Shown one piece after another: positions 25,945 to 34,453 of a DNA stretch of 64,000 bases. The notes under the pieces are model-generated. The model worked only from the letters and a program-made list of their open reading frames with translations. It searched no databases and had not been told where the DNA came from. How positions within the stretch are numbered: position 1 is the first letter of the stretch; every line of letters begins with the position of its first letter. A program made the translations under genes and the position numbers. This DNA is from DASQHW01 sp038238245. GTDB taxonomy: Bacteria; Actinomycetota; Acidimicrobiia; IMCC26256; PALSA-610. Location: NCBI GenBank assembly GCA_038238245.1, contig JBBRXX010000021.1:1-64000 (forward strand), written 5' to 3'.

Positions 25945-27747
25945 ATGAGGCTGCCGCGCGAGACGCCCGACACCGATCTCCCGCCGGTATGGCGCGCGCT
26001 CACGCGGTCGATGAAGCTCGCATATCGCGCCGAGCCGCGGCTCCTCGTCGTGTCGTTCGTGTTCGTCACCGCGGCGTGGCTGCCCGACGCGTTCGGAGCG
26101 CTGTGGTTAAAGCTCCTCGCGAACGGTGTGACCGAAGGGCGAGACTCGCTGATCATGTGGTCGGCGTTCGGCCTCGCGACGGCCGCGGCCGCCGGTTGGT
26201 TGCTGCGCACGGTCGGCAACCGCATCCAGATGCGCTTCCGTGACCGGGCGACGATCGAGATCGAGGCGCACGTCGCCCACCTGCAGGCTTCCGTCGCGAG
26301 CATCGAGCACCACGAACGACCCGCCTACCTCGACCGGTTGCAGCTCCTCCGGGAGCAGGTGTTCCTGCTGAACCACTTCTACGATTCGTTCTTCAGCTCG
26401 ATCGGTTCCGTGGGTCGCATCCTCATCACCGTCGCGTTGCTCATGTCGATCCACCCGGCGCTGGTGCTGCTCACGGTCTTCGCGCTGCCGACCGTGTTCG
26501 TGTCCTCGTGGCGCGCAAGCGTCGAGCGCCGGACCGAGGAAGGGGCTGCGCCGAGCGCGCGGCTGGCCCGACACCTGTTCGACATCGGGACGATGGCCGG
26601 TTCGGGCAAGGAGATCCGCGTCGACGGCACCAACGACCTCATCGTCGAGCGCCGGAACGACGCGTGGCGCACCTGGTACCGCGAGGTCGCTCGGCAACGA
26701 TGGGCGAGCGCGTGGTGGCACACCGCGGCGTGGACGTTGTTCGGTCTCGCGTACGTCGGCGCGGTGGTGTTCGTCGCGTCCGGACTCAACGAGTCGCCGG
26801 GGAACGTGCTCCTGGCGCTCGCCGCGGGCGCGAACCTGTCGCGTTTCCTCGGCGTCACGGTCGGCCAGGCGGAGTTCCTGCGATGGACGCTGGACGCCGC
26901 CCAGCGGCTCGCATGGCTTGAGGACTACGCGGTCGCCCACGCCGGCACGCCCGATCAGCCGGTGCCGGCCCGCATCAAGACCGATATCCGCTTCGAAGAC
27001 GTCTCGTTCCGGTATCCCGGCATCGACGCGTGGGTGCTGCGGAACGTGAGCCTGGAGCTCGCGGCGGGATCGGTGGTGGCCCTCGTCGGGGAGAACGGCG
27101 CCGGGAAGACCACGCTCGTGAAGCTGCTCTGCAAGTTCTACGAGCCAACCGAGGGTCGCATCACCGTGGACGGCATCGATCTCCGCCGCCTCAACGCCGA
27201 GGAGTGGCGGGAACGCCTGTCCGGCGCGTTCCAGGACTTCTTCCGCTTCGAGTACGCGGCGCTCGCGGCCATCGGCGTCGGCGACCTCGAACACGTCGAT
27301 GACGAGCCCGCGGTGCTCGCCGCGGTCGGTCGCGCCGGCGCGGCCGATGTCGTCGAGCGCATGCCGCACGGGCTCGAGACCCAACTGGGACCGACCTGGC
27401 ACGACGGCGTCGAGCTGTCGATCGGGCAGTGGCAGAAGCTCGCGCTCGCCCGCGGGTTCATGCGCGACGCGCCGTTGCTCTGCGTGCTCGACGAGCCCAC
27501 CGCCGCGCTCGACGCGGAGACCGAGCACACACTGTTCGAGCGCTTCGCGGCGGCGTCGCGCCAGGCGAGCGACGACGGCCGCGTCACGATCCTCGTCTCG
27601 CACCGCTTCTCGACGGTCCGTATGGCCGATCAGATCATCGTGCTCGACGGCGCGCACGTCGCCGAGGCCGGCACCCACGAACAGCTGATCGCCCGCGCGG
27701 GTTTGTACGCCGAGCTCTACACCATGCAGGCCAGCGCCTACCGCTAG
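25945..27747 (+). CDS. ABC exporter half-transporter, subunit B
   Basis: A 600-residue TMD-NBD protein. The membrane domain spans about residues 20-320. The NBD shows Walker A LVGENGAGKTT (about 379-389), Q-loop AFQDFFRFE, a variant signature LSIGQWQ, Walker B LLCVLDEPTAALD and H-loop VSHRF. The LSIGQ variant beside a canonical LSGGQ partner is usual for heterodimeric exporters. The stop codon shares CTAG with the convergent ornithine aminotransferase stop, a four-base tail-to-tail overlap. Confidence 0.88.
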   Translation: MRLPRETPDTDLPPVWRALTRSMKLAYRAEPRLLVVSFVFVTAAWLPDAFGALWLKLLANGVTEGRDSLIMWSAFGLATAAAAGWLLRTVGNRIQMRFRDRATIEIEAHVAHLQASVASIEHHERPAYLDRLQLLREQVFLLNHFYDSFFSSIGSVGRILITVALLMSIHPALVLLTVFALPTVFVSSWRASVERRTEEGAAPSARLARHLFDIGTMAGSGKEIRVDGTNDLIVERRNDAWRTWYREVARQRWASAWWHTAAWTLFGLAYVGAVVFVASGLNESPGNVLLALAAGANLSRFLGVTVGQAEFLRWTLDAAQRLAWLEDYAVAHAGTPDQPVPARIKTDIRFEDVSFRYPGIDAWVLRNVSLELAAGSVVALVGENGAGKTTLVKLLCKFYEPTEGRITVDGIDLRRLNAEEWRERLSGAFQDFFRFEYAALAAIGVGDLEHVDDEPAVLAAVGRAGAADVVERMPHGLETQLGPTWHDGVELSIGQWQKLALARGFMRDAPLLCVLDEPTAALDAETEHTLFERFAAASRQASDDGRVTILVSHRFSTVRMADQIIVLDGAHVAEAGTHEQLIARAGLYAELYTMQASAYR

Positions 27748-28940
27748 GCGACGGCGGCGCTCCGGGTGGCGAGGTCGAGGACGTCGCCGAGCTGATCGAC
27801 CGCGAACGCGAGGTCGCATTCGGCGATCACGATGGGGGGCGCCAGGCGCACGGTGTGCTCGTGCGCGTCTTTGGCGAGCACGCCGCGCTCGAGCAGTATC
27901 TCGCAGACGCGGCGCGCCGGGACCGCCGGATCGGCCACGTCGACGCCCGCCCACAAGCCGTGCACCCGCGTCGTGCGGGCGCCCCGTCCTACGAGCGCGC
28001 CGAGCGACTCAGCGAGGCTGCCCCCGAGTCGCGCGGCGCGCTCTTGGTACTCGCCCGTGCGCAGCATTGCGATCACCTCGCGCCCGACCGCGCACGCAAG
28101 TGGGTTGCCGCCGAAGGTGCTGCCGTGTGTCCCCGCGCTCAGCACGCCGAGCACGTTCTCGTCGGCGACGACGGCCGACAGCGGCACGATGCCGCCGCCG
28201 AGCGCCTTGCCGAGGATGTACACGTCCGGCGTCACGTGCTCGTGATCGCACGCGAACGTACGGCCCGTGCGCGCGAGGCCCGATTGGATCTCGTCGGCGA
28301 TCATCAGGATGCCGGTGTCGTTGCACGCGCGCCGCACGTCCGCGAGATAACCCGGCGGCGGCACGATCACGCCCGCCTCGCCCTGCACCGGCTCGAACAG
28401 GAACGCGACCGTGTGCCCGGTGATTGCGGCGCGCAGCGCCGACGCGTCACCGAACGGCACGCGCACGAAACCCGGCGTGAACGGACCGAAGCCATCGCGC
28501 GCGTCCGGGTCCGAGGAGAAGCCGACGATCGTTGTCGTCCGTCCGTGGAAGTTGCCGTCGCACACGATGATCTCTGCCTGGTCGCGCGGGACGCCCTTCA
28601 CGAGCGCGCCCCAGCGCCGGGCGGCCTTGATCGCGGTCTCGACGCCCTCGGCGCCGGTGTTCATCGGCAGCACCATGTCCTTGCCGCACAGCTCCGCGAG
28701 CTCGGCGCAGAAGGGGTCGAGCTGGTCGTTGCCGAACGCCCGGCTCGTCAATGTCAGCCGTTCCAGCTGGGCGTGCGCGGCGCCGACCAGTCGCGGGTGG
28801 CGGTGGCCGAAATTCAGCGCCGAGTACGCCGAGAGGCAGTCGAGGTAGCGCCGTCCGTCGTCGGCGACGACCCACGCACCCTCGCCGCTGACGAGGTTGA
28901 CCGGCAACGGCGCGTAGTTCGGAGCAGTGTGTCGGGTCAT
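27744..28940 (-). CDS. rocD: Ornithine aminotransferase
   Basis: A 398-residue class III PLP aminotransferase converting ornithine and 2-oxoglutarate to glutamate semialdehyde and glutamate. Landmarks: YLDCLSAYSALNFGHRHP, LPMNTGAEGVETAIKAARRWG, CDGNFHGRTTTIVGFSSD, FEPVQGEAGVIVPPPGYL, ADEIQSGLARTGR and the PLP Lys in YILGKALGGG (about residue 245). These match RocD more closely than acetylornithine aminotransferase. ATG 28940 overlaps the upstream hydrolase stop (ATGA), so the two are coupled. With the hydrolase and PutA it forms a route from arginine or ornithine to glutamate. Confidence 0.9.
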   Translation of the reverse strand: MTRHTAPNYAPLPVNLVSGEGAWVVADDGRRYLDCLSAYSALNFGHRHPRLVGAAHAQLERLTLTSRAFGNDQLDPFCAELAELCGKDMVLPMNTGAEGVETAIKAARRWGALVKGVPRDQAEIIVCDGNFHGRTTTIVGFSSDPDARDGFGPFTPGFVRVPFGDASALRAAITGHTVAFLFEPVQGEAGVIVPPPGYLADVRRACNDTGILMIADEIQSGLARTGRTFACDHEHVTPDVYILGKALGGGIVPLSAVVADENVLGVLSAGTHGSTFGGNPLACAVGREVIAMLRTGEYQERAARLGGSLAESLGALVGRGARTTRVHGLWAGVDVADPAVPARRVCEILLERGVLAKDAHEHTVRLAPPIVIAECDLAFAVDQLGDVLDLATRSAAVA

Positions 28941-29767
28941 TGCTCGTCTCCGATCCCTCGCAGGTCCAGCGTGCAGCACTTCACGCTCCCGCCCGCCTTG
29001 CGGAGCTCCGACATGTCGACCGGGATCGGTTCGAAGCCGCGTGCATCGAGCGCCGCGGCGAGCCCGTCGGCGCCGGCGGGCATGAACACGTGACGGCCGT
29101 CGCTCATGGCGTTGCAGCCGAACATCGTCGCGTCCTGCTCGTCGACGAGGATCGCGTCCGGGTACCGGCGCCGAAGCACGGCGCGGCTGTCTTCGGAGAA
29201 AGCGTCGGGGAAGTACACGATCTGCTGATCGTCGAGCGCGAACAAGGCGGTGTCGAGGTGGTAGAAGCGCGGGTCGATCAGCTCGAGCGTCACGACCTCG
29301 CGCCCGAACACGCGCTGCACCTCGCGGTGCGCGTCGACGTCGGTACGGAACCCGATGCCGCCGAGGATGACGTCGCCGGTGAGCACGAAGTCGCCCTCAC
29401 CTTCGTGGCGGTGCTCCGCGCGTCGCACGCTGAGCCCGCGGGCGCGGAACCAGCGCTCGTACGGCCGCTCCTCGCCGACCCGTTGGGAATGGCGGAAACG
29501 CGCGAGCAGCGCGACACCGTCGATGACGAGCGCGCTGTTGGCCGCGAAGACCATGTCCGGCAGGCCCCGCTTGGGCGTGATCGTCTCGACGAGGTGCCCG
29601 GCATGCTCGTAGGCGGCGCGGAGCGCCTCCCACTGCGCCATGGCGCGATCCGGGTCGGCCGGCAGCTCGGGGTGCATCCAGGGATTGATCGCGTAGACCA
29701 CGGCGAAGTGGGCGGGCGGGCACATGAGAAAACGCCGCGTCTTGGTGGAAATGGTCGACCGCTCCAT
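28937..29767 (-). CDS. DDAH/ArgZ-like guanidine hydrolase (amidinotransferase superfamily)
   Basis: A 276-residue member of the guanidine-modifying enzyme superfamily. Active-site elements are RFLMCPPAHFAVVYAINPWM, FAANSALV, EGEGDF, FYHLDTALF (catalytic His) and the nucleophile Cys in GGSVKCCTLDL near residue 264. It is commonly annotated as dimethylarginine dimethylaminohydrolase (to citrulline). From memory it also resembles the N-terminal domain of cyanobacterial ArgZ/AgrE, which converts arginine to ornithine. Coupling to ornithine aminotransferase favours an ornithine-producing activity, but this needs testing. It is divergent from the Lrp gene across a 65-bp region with an inverted repeat. 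Confidence 0.8.
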   Translation of the reverse strand: MERSTISTKTRRFLMCPPAHFAVVYAINPWMHPELPADPDRAMAQWEALRAAYEHAGHLVETITPKRGLPDMVFAANSALVIDGVALLARFRHSQRVGEERPYERWFRARGLSVRRAEHRHEGEGDFVLTGDVILGGIGFRTDVDAHREVQRVFGREVVTLELIDPRFYHLDTALFALDDQQIVYFPDAFSEDSRAVLRRRYPDAILVDEQDATMFGCNAMSDGRHVFMPAGADGLAAALDARGFEPIPVDMSELRKAGGSVKCCTLDLRGIGDEQ

Positions 29768-29773
29768 GGAGAA

Positions 29774-29804
29774 ACACTACGACCACGCGCCAGCGCGATA
29801 GTGT
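29774..29804. promoter_or_regulatory. Inverted repeat in the ddaH-like/lrp divergent region, candidate Lrp operator
   Basis: Arms ACACTA(C)G at 29774-29781 and CGATAGTGT near 29796-29804 are complementary with a one-base bulge, separated by about 14 bp. The position between divergent catabolic and Lrp-type genes fits an operator controlling both. No footprint data; pattern only. Confidence 0.45.
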
Positions 29805-29832
29805 GCGAACCTTGCTTTTGAGGAGTGATTCG

Positions 29833-30279
29833 TTGCTTCGAGATGAGTTGGACCGACAGATCATTGCGGGCCTGGTAAGTAATGCACGCGCTTCGTACGG
29901 TGCAATCGGGAGCCGGGTCGGCCTGTCGGCGCCGGCGGTGAAACGGCGGGTCGACCGTCTGCTCGCCGACGGGGTGATCACCGGCTTCACCGCCCAACTC
30001 GACGACGAGGCGATGGGCGCGACGACCGAGGCCTTCGTCGAGCTCTACTGCCGGAGCCGCACGAACCCGGCCGACATCGCCGAGATGGTCTCGGGGCTGC
30101 CCGACGTCGTCGAGGCCTACACGGTCACCGGCGAAGCCGACGCCCTCTTGCACGTGAAGACCGCGAGCCCGGCCGAGCTCGAAGCAGTGGTCGAGCAGGT
30201 GCGCGCGCATCAGAACGCCGAACGCACGAAGACGACGATCGTGCTGTCGCGCATCGTCGACCGCACCTCACCGGCGTGA
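29833..30279 (+). CDS. Lrp/AsnC-family transcriptional regulator
   Basis: A 148-residue regulator with an N-terminal HTH (LDRQIIAGLVSNARASYGAIGSRVGLSAPAVKRRVDRLLADGVI, about 6-49) and a C-terminal ligand-binding RAM domain (ELYCRSRTNPADIAEMVSGLPDVVEAYTVTGEADALLHVK). I prefer the TTG at 29833: AGGAG lies 7 nt upstream, and LRDELDRQI is the usual N-terminus of the family; a GTG at 29803 would add 10 residues. It is flanked by the arginine/ornithine operon (divergent) and putA (convergent, directly abutting stops), so it is the likely amino-acid-responsive regulator of this catabolic block. Confidence 0.9.
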   Translation: MLRDELDRQIIAGLVSNARASYGAIGSRVGLSAPAVKRRVDRLLADGVITGFTAQLDDEAMGATTEAFVELYCRSRTNPADIAEMVSGLPDVVEAYTVTGEADALLHVKTASPAELEAVVEQVRAHQNAERTKTTIVLSRIVDRTSPA

Positions 30280-33200
30280 TCACGCGGGTGTCACGCGCCC
30301 GTGGCGGTGCGTCGTGCGCGAGATCGCCTGCTCATGCATGTAGCGCGGGAGCTCCACGCGGGCGTCGGCGGTGACCGCGGTGTCGTCGATCGTGATGCCG
30401 GAGGTGTGGCAGGCGCGCGCGAGCACATCGGAGATCGGCCCGAGCGTGCGGAGCCGTTGCGCGCCGCTCGTGCCGAGGCGGCGTGCGAGCACGTCGTCGG
30501 GCTCCGAAGCGTCGACGATCTCCGCGCCGACGCCGGTGAGACGGGCCGCCTGCTCGACGACCTGTCGCTCCTGCGCGGTCGTCGTTGCCGTCGAGCGCAC
30601 GATGACCTTGTCGAGCGGCCGGTAGCGCAGCAGGTTCTGCTCGGCCCGCAACCCCGCGAGATCGTGCGCGACCAGCACCTCCGGGTCGAGTGAACCGTCG
30701 AGCGACCCTCCCGCGAAGCGCACGAAGCGCACGAAGCGCAGGATGTCGTTCGGGCCACCGGTCTTGGCGCCCGGGCCGATCGACGAGTGCTTCCAGCCGC
30801 CGAACGGCTGGCGCTGCACGATCGCGCCGGTGGTGTGCCGGTTCACGTACGCGTTGCCGACCTCGACGCGGTCGGTCCAGTGCGCGATCTCGTCGGGGTC
30901 GAGGCTGTGGAGGCCGCCCGTGAGACCGAACTCCGTGGCGTTCTGCATCACGAGCGCCTCGTCGAGGTCACGCGCGCGCATCACCCCGAGCACGGGCCCG
31001 AAGCATTCGGTGCGATGGAACCACGAGCCCGGCTGCACGCCGAGCTTCACCCCCGGGCTCCACAATGCAGCGTCAGTCGTCGCAGGCCGATCCAGCGGCT
31101 TCGGCTCGACGAGCCAGCGCTCGCCGGGATCGAGCTCGGTGAGCGCGCGCCGCAGCTTGCCGGCGGGCGGCTGGATGACCGGGCCCATCATCGTCGCGAG
31201 GTCCGTCGGCCGTCCGACGCGCATGCTGCGCACGGCGTCGGCCAGGCGCGTGAGGAAACGTTCGTCGTCGTGCAGCGACGACTCGATGATCGCGAGGCTC
31301 GCGGCCGAGCACTTCTGTCCGCTGTGACCGAACGCGGAGCGCACGAGGTCGCGGATCGCGAGGTCGACGTCGGCCCCGCCGGTGATCACAAGCGCGTTCT
31401 TGCCGCTGGTCTCTGCGATCAGACGCAGTTGCGGCTTCCATTCGAGGAACATCCGGGCAGTGTCGTACGCGCCGGTGAGCACGACGGTGTCGACACCGTC
31501 GTGCGTCACGAGATGACGGCCGACCTCGTTGTCCGGGCAGCGCACGAGCTGCACGACCTCGTGCGGGACGCCGGCTTCGTGCACTTGCCGAACGAGCTCG
31601 GCCGCGGTTGCGACGGCTTCAGGAGCAGGCTTCAGGAGCACGGCGTTCCCGGCCGCAAGGGCGGACACCACGCCGTTGGCGGGGATGGCGTACGGGAAGT
31701 TCCATGGCCCGGTCACCGCGACGGTGCCGACCGGCGTACAGACCACGCCGTCGTGCGCGAGCGCGTCAAGCAGCCGGGTCTGCGTGGCCGCCCAGCGCGC
31801 CATGTCGATCGCTTCGGAGACCTCCGGGTCGCCCTCGCGCACGGTCTTCGCGGTCTCCTGCGCCATGATCGCGATCGTTCGGCCCCGTGCGGTGGCCATC
31901 ACTTCCGCGACTCGGTGCAGCACGCGGCGCCGCTCGGCCGTCGGAGTCGCCGCCCAGTGGCGCGCCCCTTCGTGCGCGCGTGCAACCGCGGCATCGATGT
32001 CGTCGGTGTGCGCGAGCAGGGGCGGGAGCGCAGGTGGCACAACCGCGTCGAGATGGTGCGCGATCCAGTGGCGGTTCGCCGGCAGCGTGAAGTCGGTGTC
32101 GGGTTCGTTGACAAACGGGGACTCGGGGTCGAACAAGCGTCGCTCGGTCCGCCGATCTTGAAGGCGGCGCGGCATCGTCGAGACGGTGTGCCGCGCCTCG
32201 ACCGCGGTTTCGAAGCGGGCGCGTTCGTCGTGCCACCGCGGCGAGTCGGGTGTGATCGAGAACAACGCGCGCAGGAAGTTCTCCTCCGCGGCGTTCTCGT
32301 CGAGCCGGCGCGAGAGGTACGCGATCGCGGCCGCGAACTCCGCGTCGTCGACGACGGGGGTGTACAACAGCAGGGCGCCCGCGGCTTCGCGGACGGCCCG
32401 GGCCTGCGCCGGCGCCATGCCCTCGAGCATCTCGACCTCGACGGTGTCGTTCGTGAGGCCGAGCTCGTCCCGCCGAGCAAGCGCCCACGCGATGTCGAAG
32501 AGGTTGTGGCTGGCGACGCCGATGTGCAGGTCGCCGCGTGCGGCGGCGGCCAGCGCGCGGTCGAGCATGCGCTTGCAATGCGCGTCGACCTCGGCCTTGG
32601 TGTCGTACGGGGCCTGCGGCCACCCCATCAGCTCCGCTTCGACCTGCTCCATCGCGAGGTTCGCGCCCTTCACGATGCGGACGCGCGCGGGCGCGCCGCC
32701 GTCAGCCCGCCGGGCCGCGGCCCATTCGCACAGCTCGTCGAGCACTGCGTACGAGTCGGGGAGATATGCCTGCAGCGCGATTCCCGCGGGCAGCGACCGG
32801 AACTCGGGCTCGTCCAGCGCGGTGCGGAACGCGACGACCGTGAGATGGAGGTCTCGGTACTCCTCCATGTCGAGGTAGACGAGCTTCGGCGGTGTCGCCG
32901 ACGCCGCGATCCGGTACACGCGCGCCAAGCGCTCGACGACGCGCGCGACCGAGTGATCGAACGCGAGCACATCGAGGTTCGCGCACAGCGCCGAGACCTT
33001 CACCGACACGCATTGCACGTCGGGACGGCGCAACCGGCTGCACACCGCGTCGAGGCGGGCGTCGGCTTCGTCGTCGCCCAGGATCGCCTCGCCGAGCAGG
33101 TTGACGTTGCACTCGATGCCCGCCCGGCGGCGGCGCATCACATGCGTCGCGAACGCGGGATCCCGGGCCGCCAGGATGACGCCGCGGGTCTCGGCCTTCA

Positions 33201-33540
33201 CGCGGGCTCGCACGACGGGCGCGACCGCCGCCGGGAGCACCGCCCCGCCGAGCGCCGCGAGCCGCAGGCCGGCCCGGTCGAGCGGCCCGAAGGAGCGGGG
33301 GATGCCGCTGGCGATCAACCGCCGGAGCCGCCCGACGGCGCGGGTGTCGTCGTCGGTGCGCAGCACCTCGTCGGTGAGCGTGAACAGCAGTTCGCGCCCG
33401 GCGGGATCCGCGAGCAGCCGCCCGAGTCGGTGCGCGCGCCGGGCCTCGGCGCGCGTCGTCTGCGCGATCGCTCCACGGAGCAAAGCGTCCGCGAGCGAGG
33501 CACTCCTCGTCAGCTCCGGCGCATCGGGCACGCCCTCCAT
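30280..33540 (-). CDS. putA: Bifunctional proline dehydrogenase / glutamate-semialdehyde dehydrogenase
   Basis: About 1,086 residues. The N-terminal FAD-dependent proline dehydrogenase barrel spans about 70-390 (KVSALCANLDVL, YLDMEEYRDLHLT, VRIVKGANLAMEQVEAELMG, GVASHNLFDIAWA). The NAD-dependent aldehyde dehydrogenase spans about 440-940 (VAVTGPWNFPYAIPANGV, ETSGKNALVI, catalytic Cys in SGQKCSAAS near 743, ECFGPVLGVMR, GAIVQRQPFGGWKHS). A further C-terminal region follows, as in long PutA forms. It has no N-terminal DNA-binding domain, so it is not an autoregulator. It oxidises proline to glutamate and would also take P5C/glutamate semialdehyde from RocD. ATG 33540 is chosen; ATG 33576 adds 12 residues. 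Confidence 0.92.
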   Translation of the reverse strand: MEGVPDAPELTRSASLADALLRGAIAQTTRAEARRAHRLGRLLADPAGRELLFTLTDEVLRTDDDTRAVGRLRRLIASGIPRSFGPLDRAGLRLAALGGAVLPAAVAPVVRARVKAETRGVILAARDPAFATHVMRRRRAGIECNVNLLGEAILGDDEADARLDAVCSRLRRPDVQCVSVKVSALCANLDVLAFDHSVARVVERLARVYRIAASATPPKLVYLDMEEYRDLHLTVVAFRTALDEPEFRSLPAGIALQAYLPDSYAVLDELCEWAAARRADGGAPARVRIVKGANLAMEQVEAELMGWPQAPYDTKAEVDAHCKRMLDRALAAAARGDLHIGVASHNLFDIAWALARRDELGLTNDTVEVEMLEGMAPAQARAVREAAGALLLYTPVVDDAEFAAAIAYLSRRLDENAAEENFLRALFSITPDSPRWHDERARFETAVEARHTVSTMPRRLQDRRTERRLFDPESPFVNEPDTDFTLPANRHWIAHHLDAVVPPALPPLLAHTDDIDAAVARAHEGARHWAATPTAERRRVLHRVAEVMATARGRTIAIMAQETAKTVREGDPEVSEAIDMARWAATQTRLLDALAHDGVVCTPVGTVAVTGPWNFPYAIPANGVVSALAAGNAVLLKPAPEAVATAAELVRQVHEAGVPHEVVQLVRCPDNEVGRHLVTHDGVDTVVLTGAYDTARMFLEWKPQLRLIAETSGKNALVITGGADVDLAIRDLVRSAFGHSGQKCSAASLAIIESSLHDDERFLTRLADAVRSMRVGRPTDLATMMGPVIQPPAGKLRRALTELDPGERWLVEPKPLDRPATTDAALWSPGVKLGVQPGSWFHRTECFGPVLGVMRARDLDEALVMQNATEFGLTGGLHSLDPDEIAHWTDRVEVGNAYVNRHTTGAIVQRQPFGGWKHSSIGPGAKTGGPNDILRFVRFVRFAGGSLDGSLDPEVLVAHDLAGLRAEQNLLRYRPLDKVIVRSTATTTAQERQVVEQAARLTGVGAEIVDASEPDDVLARRLGTSGAQRLRTLGPISDVLARACHTSGITIDDTAVTADARVELPRYMHEQAISRTTHRHGRVTPA

Positions 33541-33580
33541 TGAACCCGTTGCCGGGACCGGTCCCGCGCACATCACCCGG

Positions 33581-33616
33581 GCGTGTGTGAGGTGCGGAAA
33601 CGCACCTCACGCACGC
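33581..33616 (-). terminator. 16-bp hairpin between yceI-like gene and putA
   Basis: Inverted repeat 33581-33596 with 33601-33616, 16 bp with one G-T pair and a 4-nt loop (GAAA on the plus strand). It starts 15 bp after the yceI-like stop on the minus strand, so it probably terminates that transcript. There is no U-run. It is also close upstream of putA and could affect its leader. Confidence 0.6.
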
Positions 33617-33631
33617 CTGACCCAGCGGGGG

Positions 33632-34330
33632 TCAGGCGTGGGTGAGCTCGAGCAGGACCTCGAGCTCGCCGTGGTCGTCCGTGGTGATCGACGCGAAGCT
33701 CGGGTTCGGGATCTGATAGTCGGCGAACACGATCGGGATCGTGCCTTGCACCTCGACAGTGTCGCCGTTGCGCTGCGCTTTGAGGGAGACGGTGACGGGC
33801 TTGGTCGCTCCGTGCAACGTCAGATCGCCCGTCGCGGACACGGTGATCGGGGTCCCGTCCTTGGGGTCGGTGCCGAGCGCGATCGGTTGGGTGAGCTTGA
33901 ACGACGCGTTCGGGAACTTTGCCGTGTCCATGATGCGGCCTTGGAACTGGCTGTCGCGCCGGTCCTCGTCACTCTTCACGGTCGTGAGGTCGACGGTGAT
34001 GTCCGTGGCCGTGACGTTGGTGCCCGCGATCGTGACGGTGCCGGTGACGCTGGACGTAGAACCGGTCGCGGTGTTGTTCTGGCCGAAGAGCACCTCGTTC
34101 ACCCGGTATTGCGCCTTCGAGCCTTTGCCGGCACGCCATGTGCCTGCCAGCGGGACTCGGCTGGCGCCTACCTCCTTGGTCGACGATGGGGTCGAGAGCG
34201 TGAGGCGTGGTGCAGGGTCGGCCTCGATGAAGTGGATGTAGACGAACGGGACCGCGATGACGGCAACCACGGCCAACGCGATCAAGCCGGTGAGGAACCA
34301 CAACCACTTACGTGTTTTCGACGATGCCAT
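33632..34330 (-). CDS. YceI-family protein, membrane-anchored
   Basis: A 232-residue protein with an N-terminal TM anchor (WLWFLTGLIALAVVAVIAVPFVYI, about 9-32) and a roughly 170-residue YceI-like lipocalin fold outside the membrane. Landmarks: TWRAGKGSKAQYRVNEVLFG, VTGTVTIAG, DDRRDSQFQGRIMDTAKFPNASFKL, ATGDLTLHGATKPVTVSLKA and a final beta strand. Family members bind polyisoprenoids or related lipids. The frame runs without Cys in the mature part. It is divergent from the GT2/GT39 pair, which use polyprenyl-phosphate sugars, so a link to isoprenoid carriers is possible but speculative. Confidence 0.85.
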   Translation of the reverse strand: MASSKTRKWLWFLTGLIALAVVAVIAVPFVYIHFIEADPAPRLTLSTPSSTKEVGASRVPLAGTWRAGKGSKAQYRVNEVLFGQNNTATGSTSSVTGTVTIAGTNVTATDITVDLTTVKSDEDRRDSQFQGRIMDTAKFPNASFKLTQPIALGTDPKDGTPITVSATGDLTLHGATKPVTVSLKAQRNGDTVEVQGTIPIVFADYQIPNPSFASITTDDHGELEVLLELTHA

Positions 34331-34453
34331 TTCCTCACCATTGGGTCGCTGCTTGTGGGTCTGCTGAGAGCGGACGGGCGTTCATGCCCTTTCTTCAGCG
34401 CTTCTTACACATTCCCAACGGCGGCCCCAACTTCGATCGCCGAATCTCGGGTC

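Noticed and set aside
26107..27954. A 615-codon minus-strand frame opposite the second ABC gene
   Set aside because: Same shadow-frame composition; the plus strand encodes a complete ABC half-transporter with all motifs.
30787..33543. A 918-codon plus-strand frame opposite putA
   Set aside because: Typical high-GC shadow frame: Arg/His/Val-rich, no recognisable domain, entirely antisense to an intact PutA.
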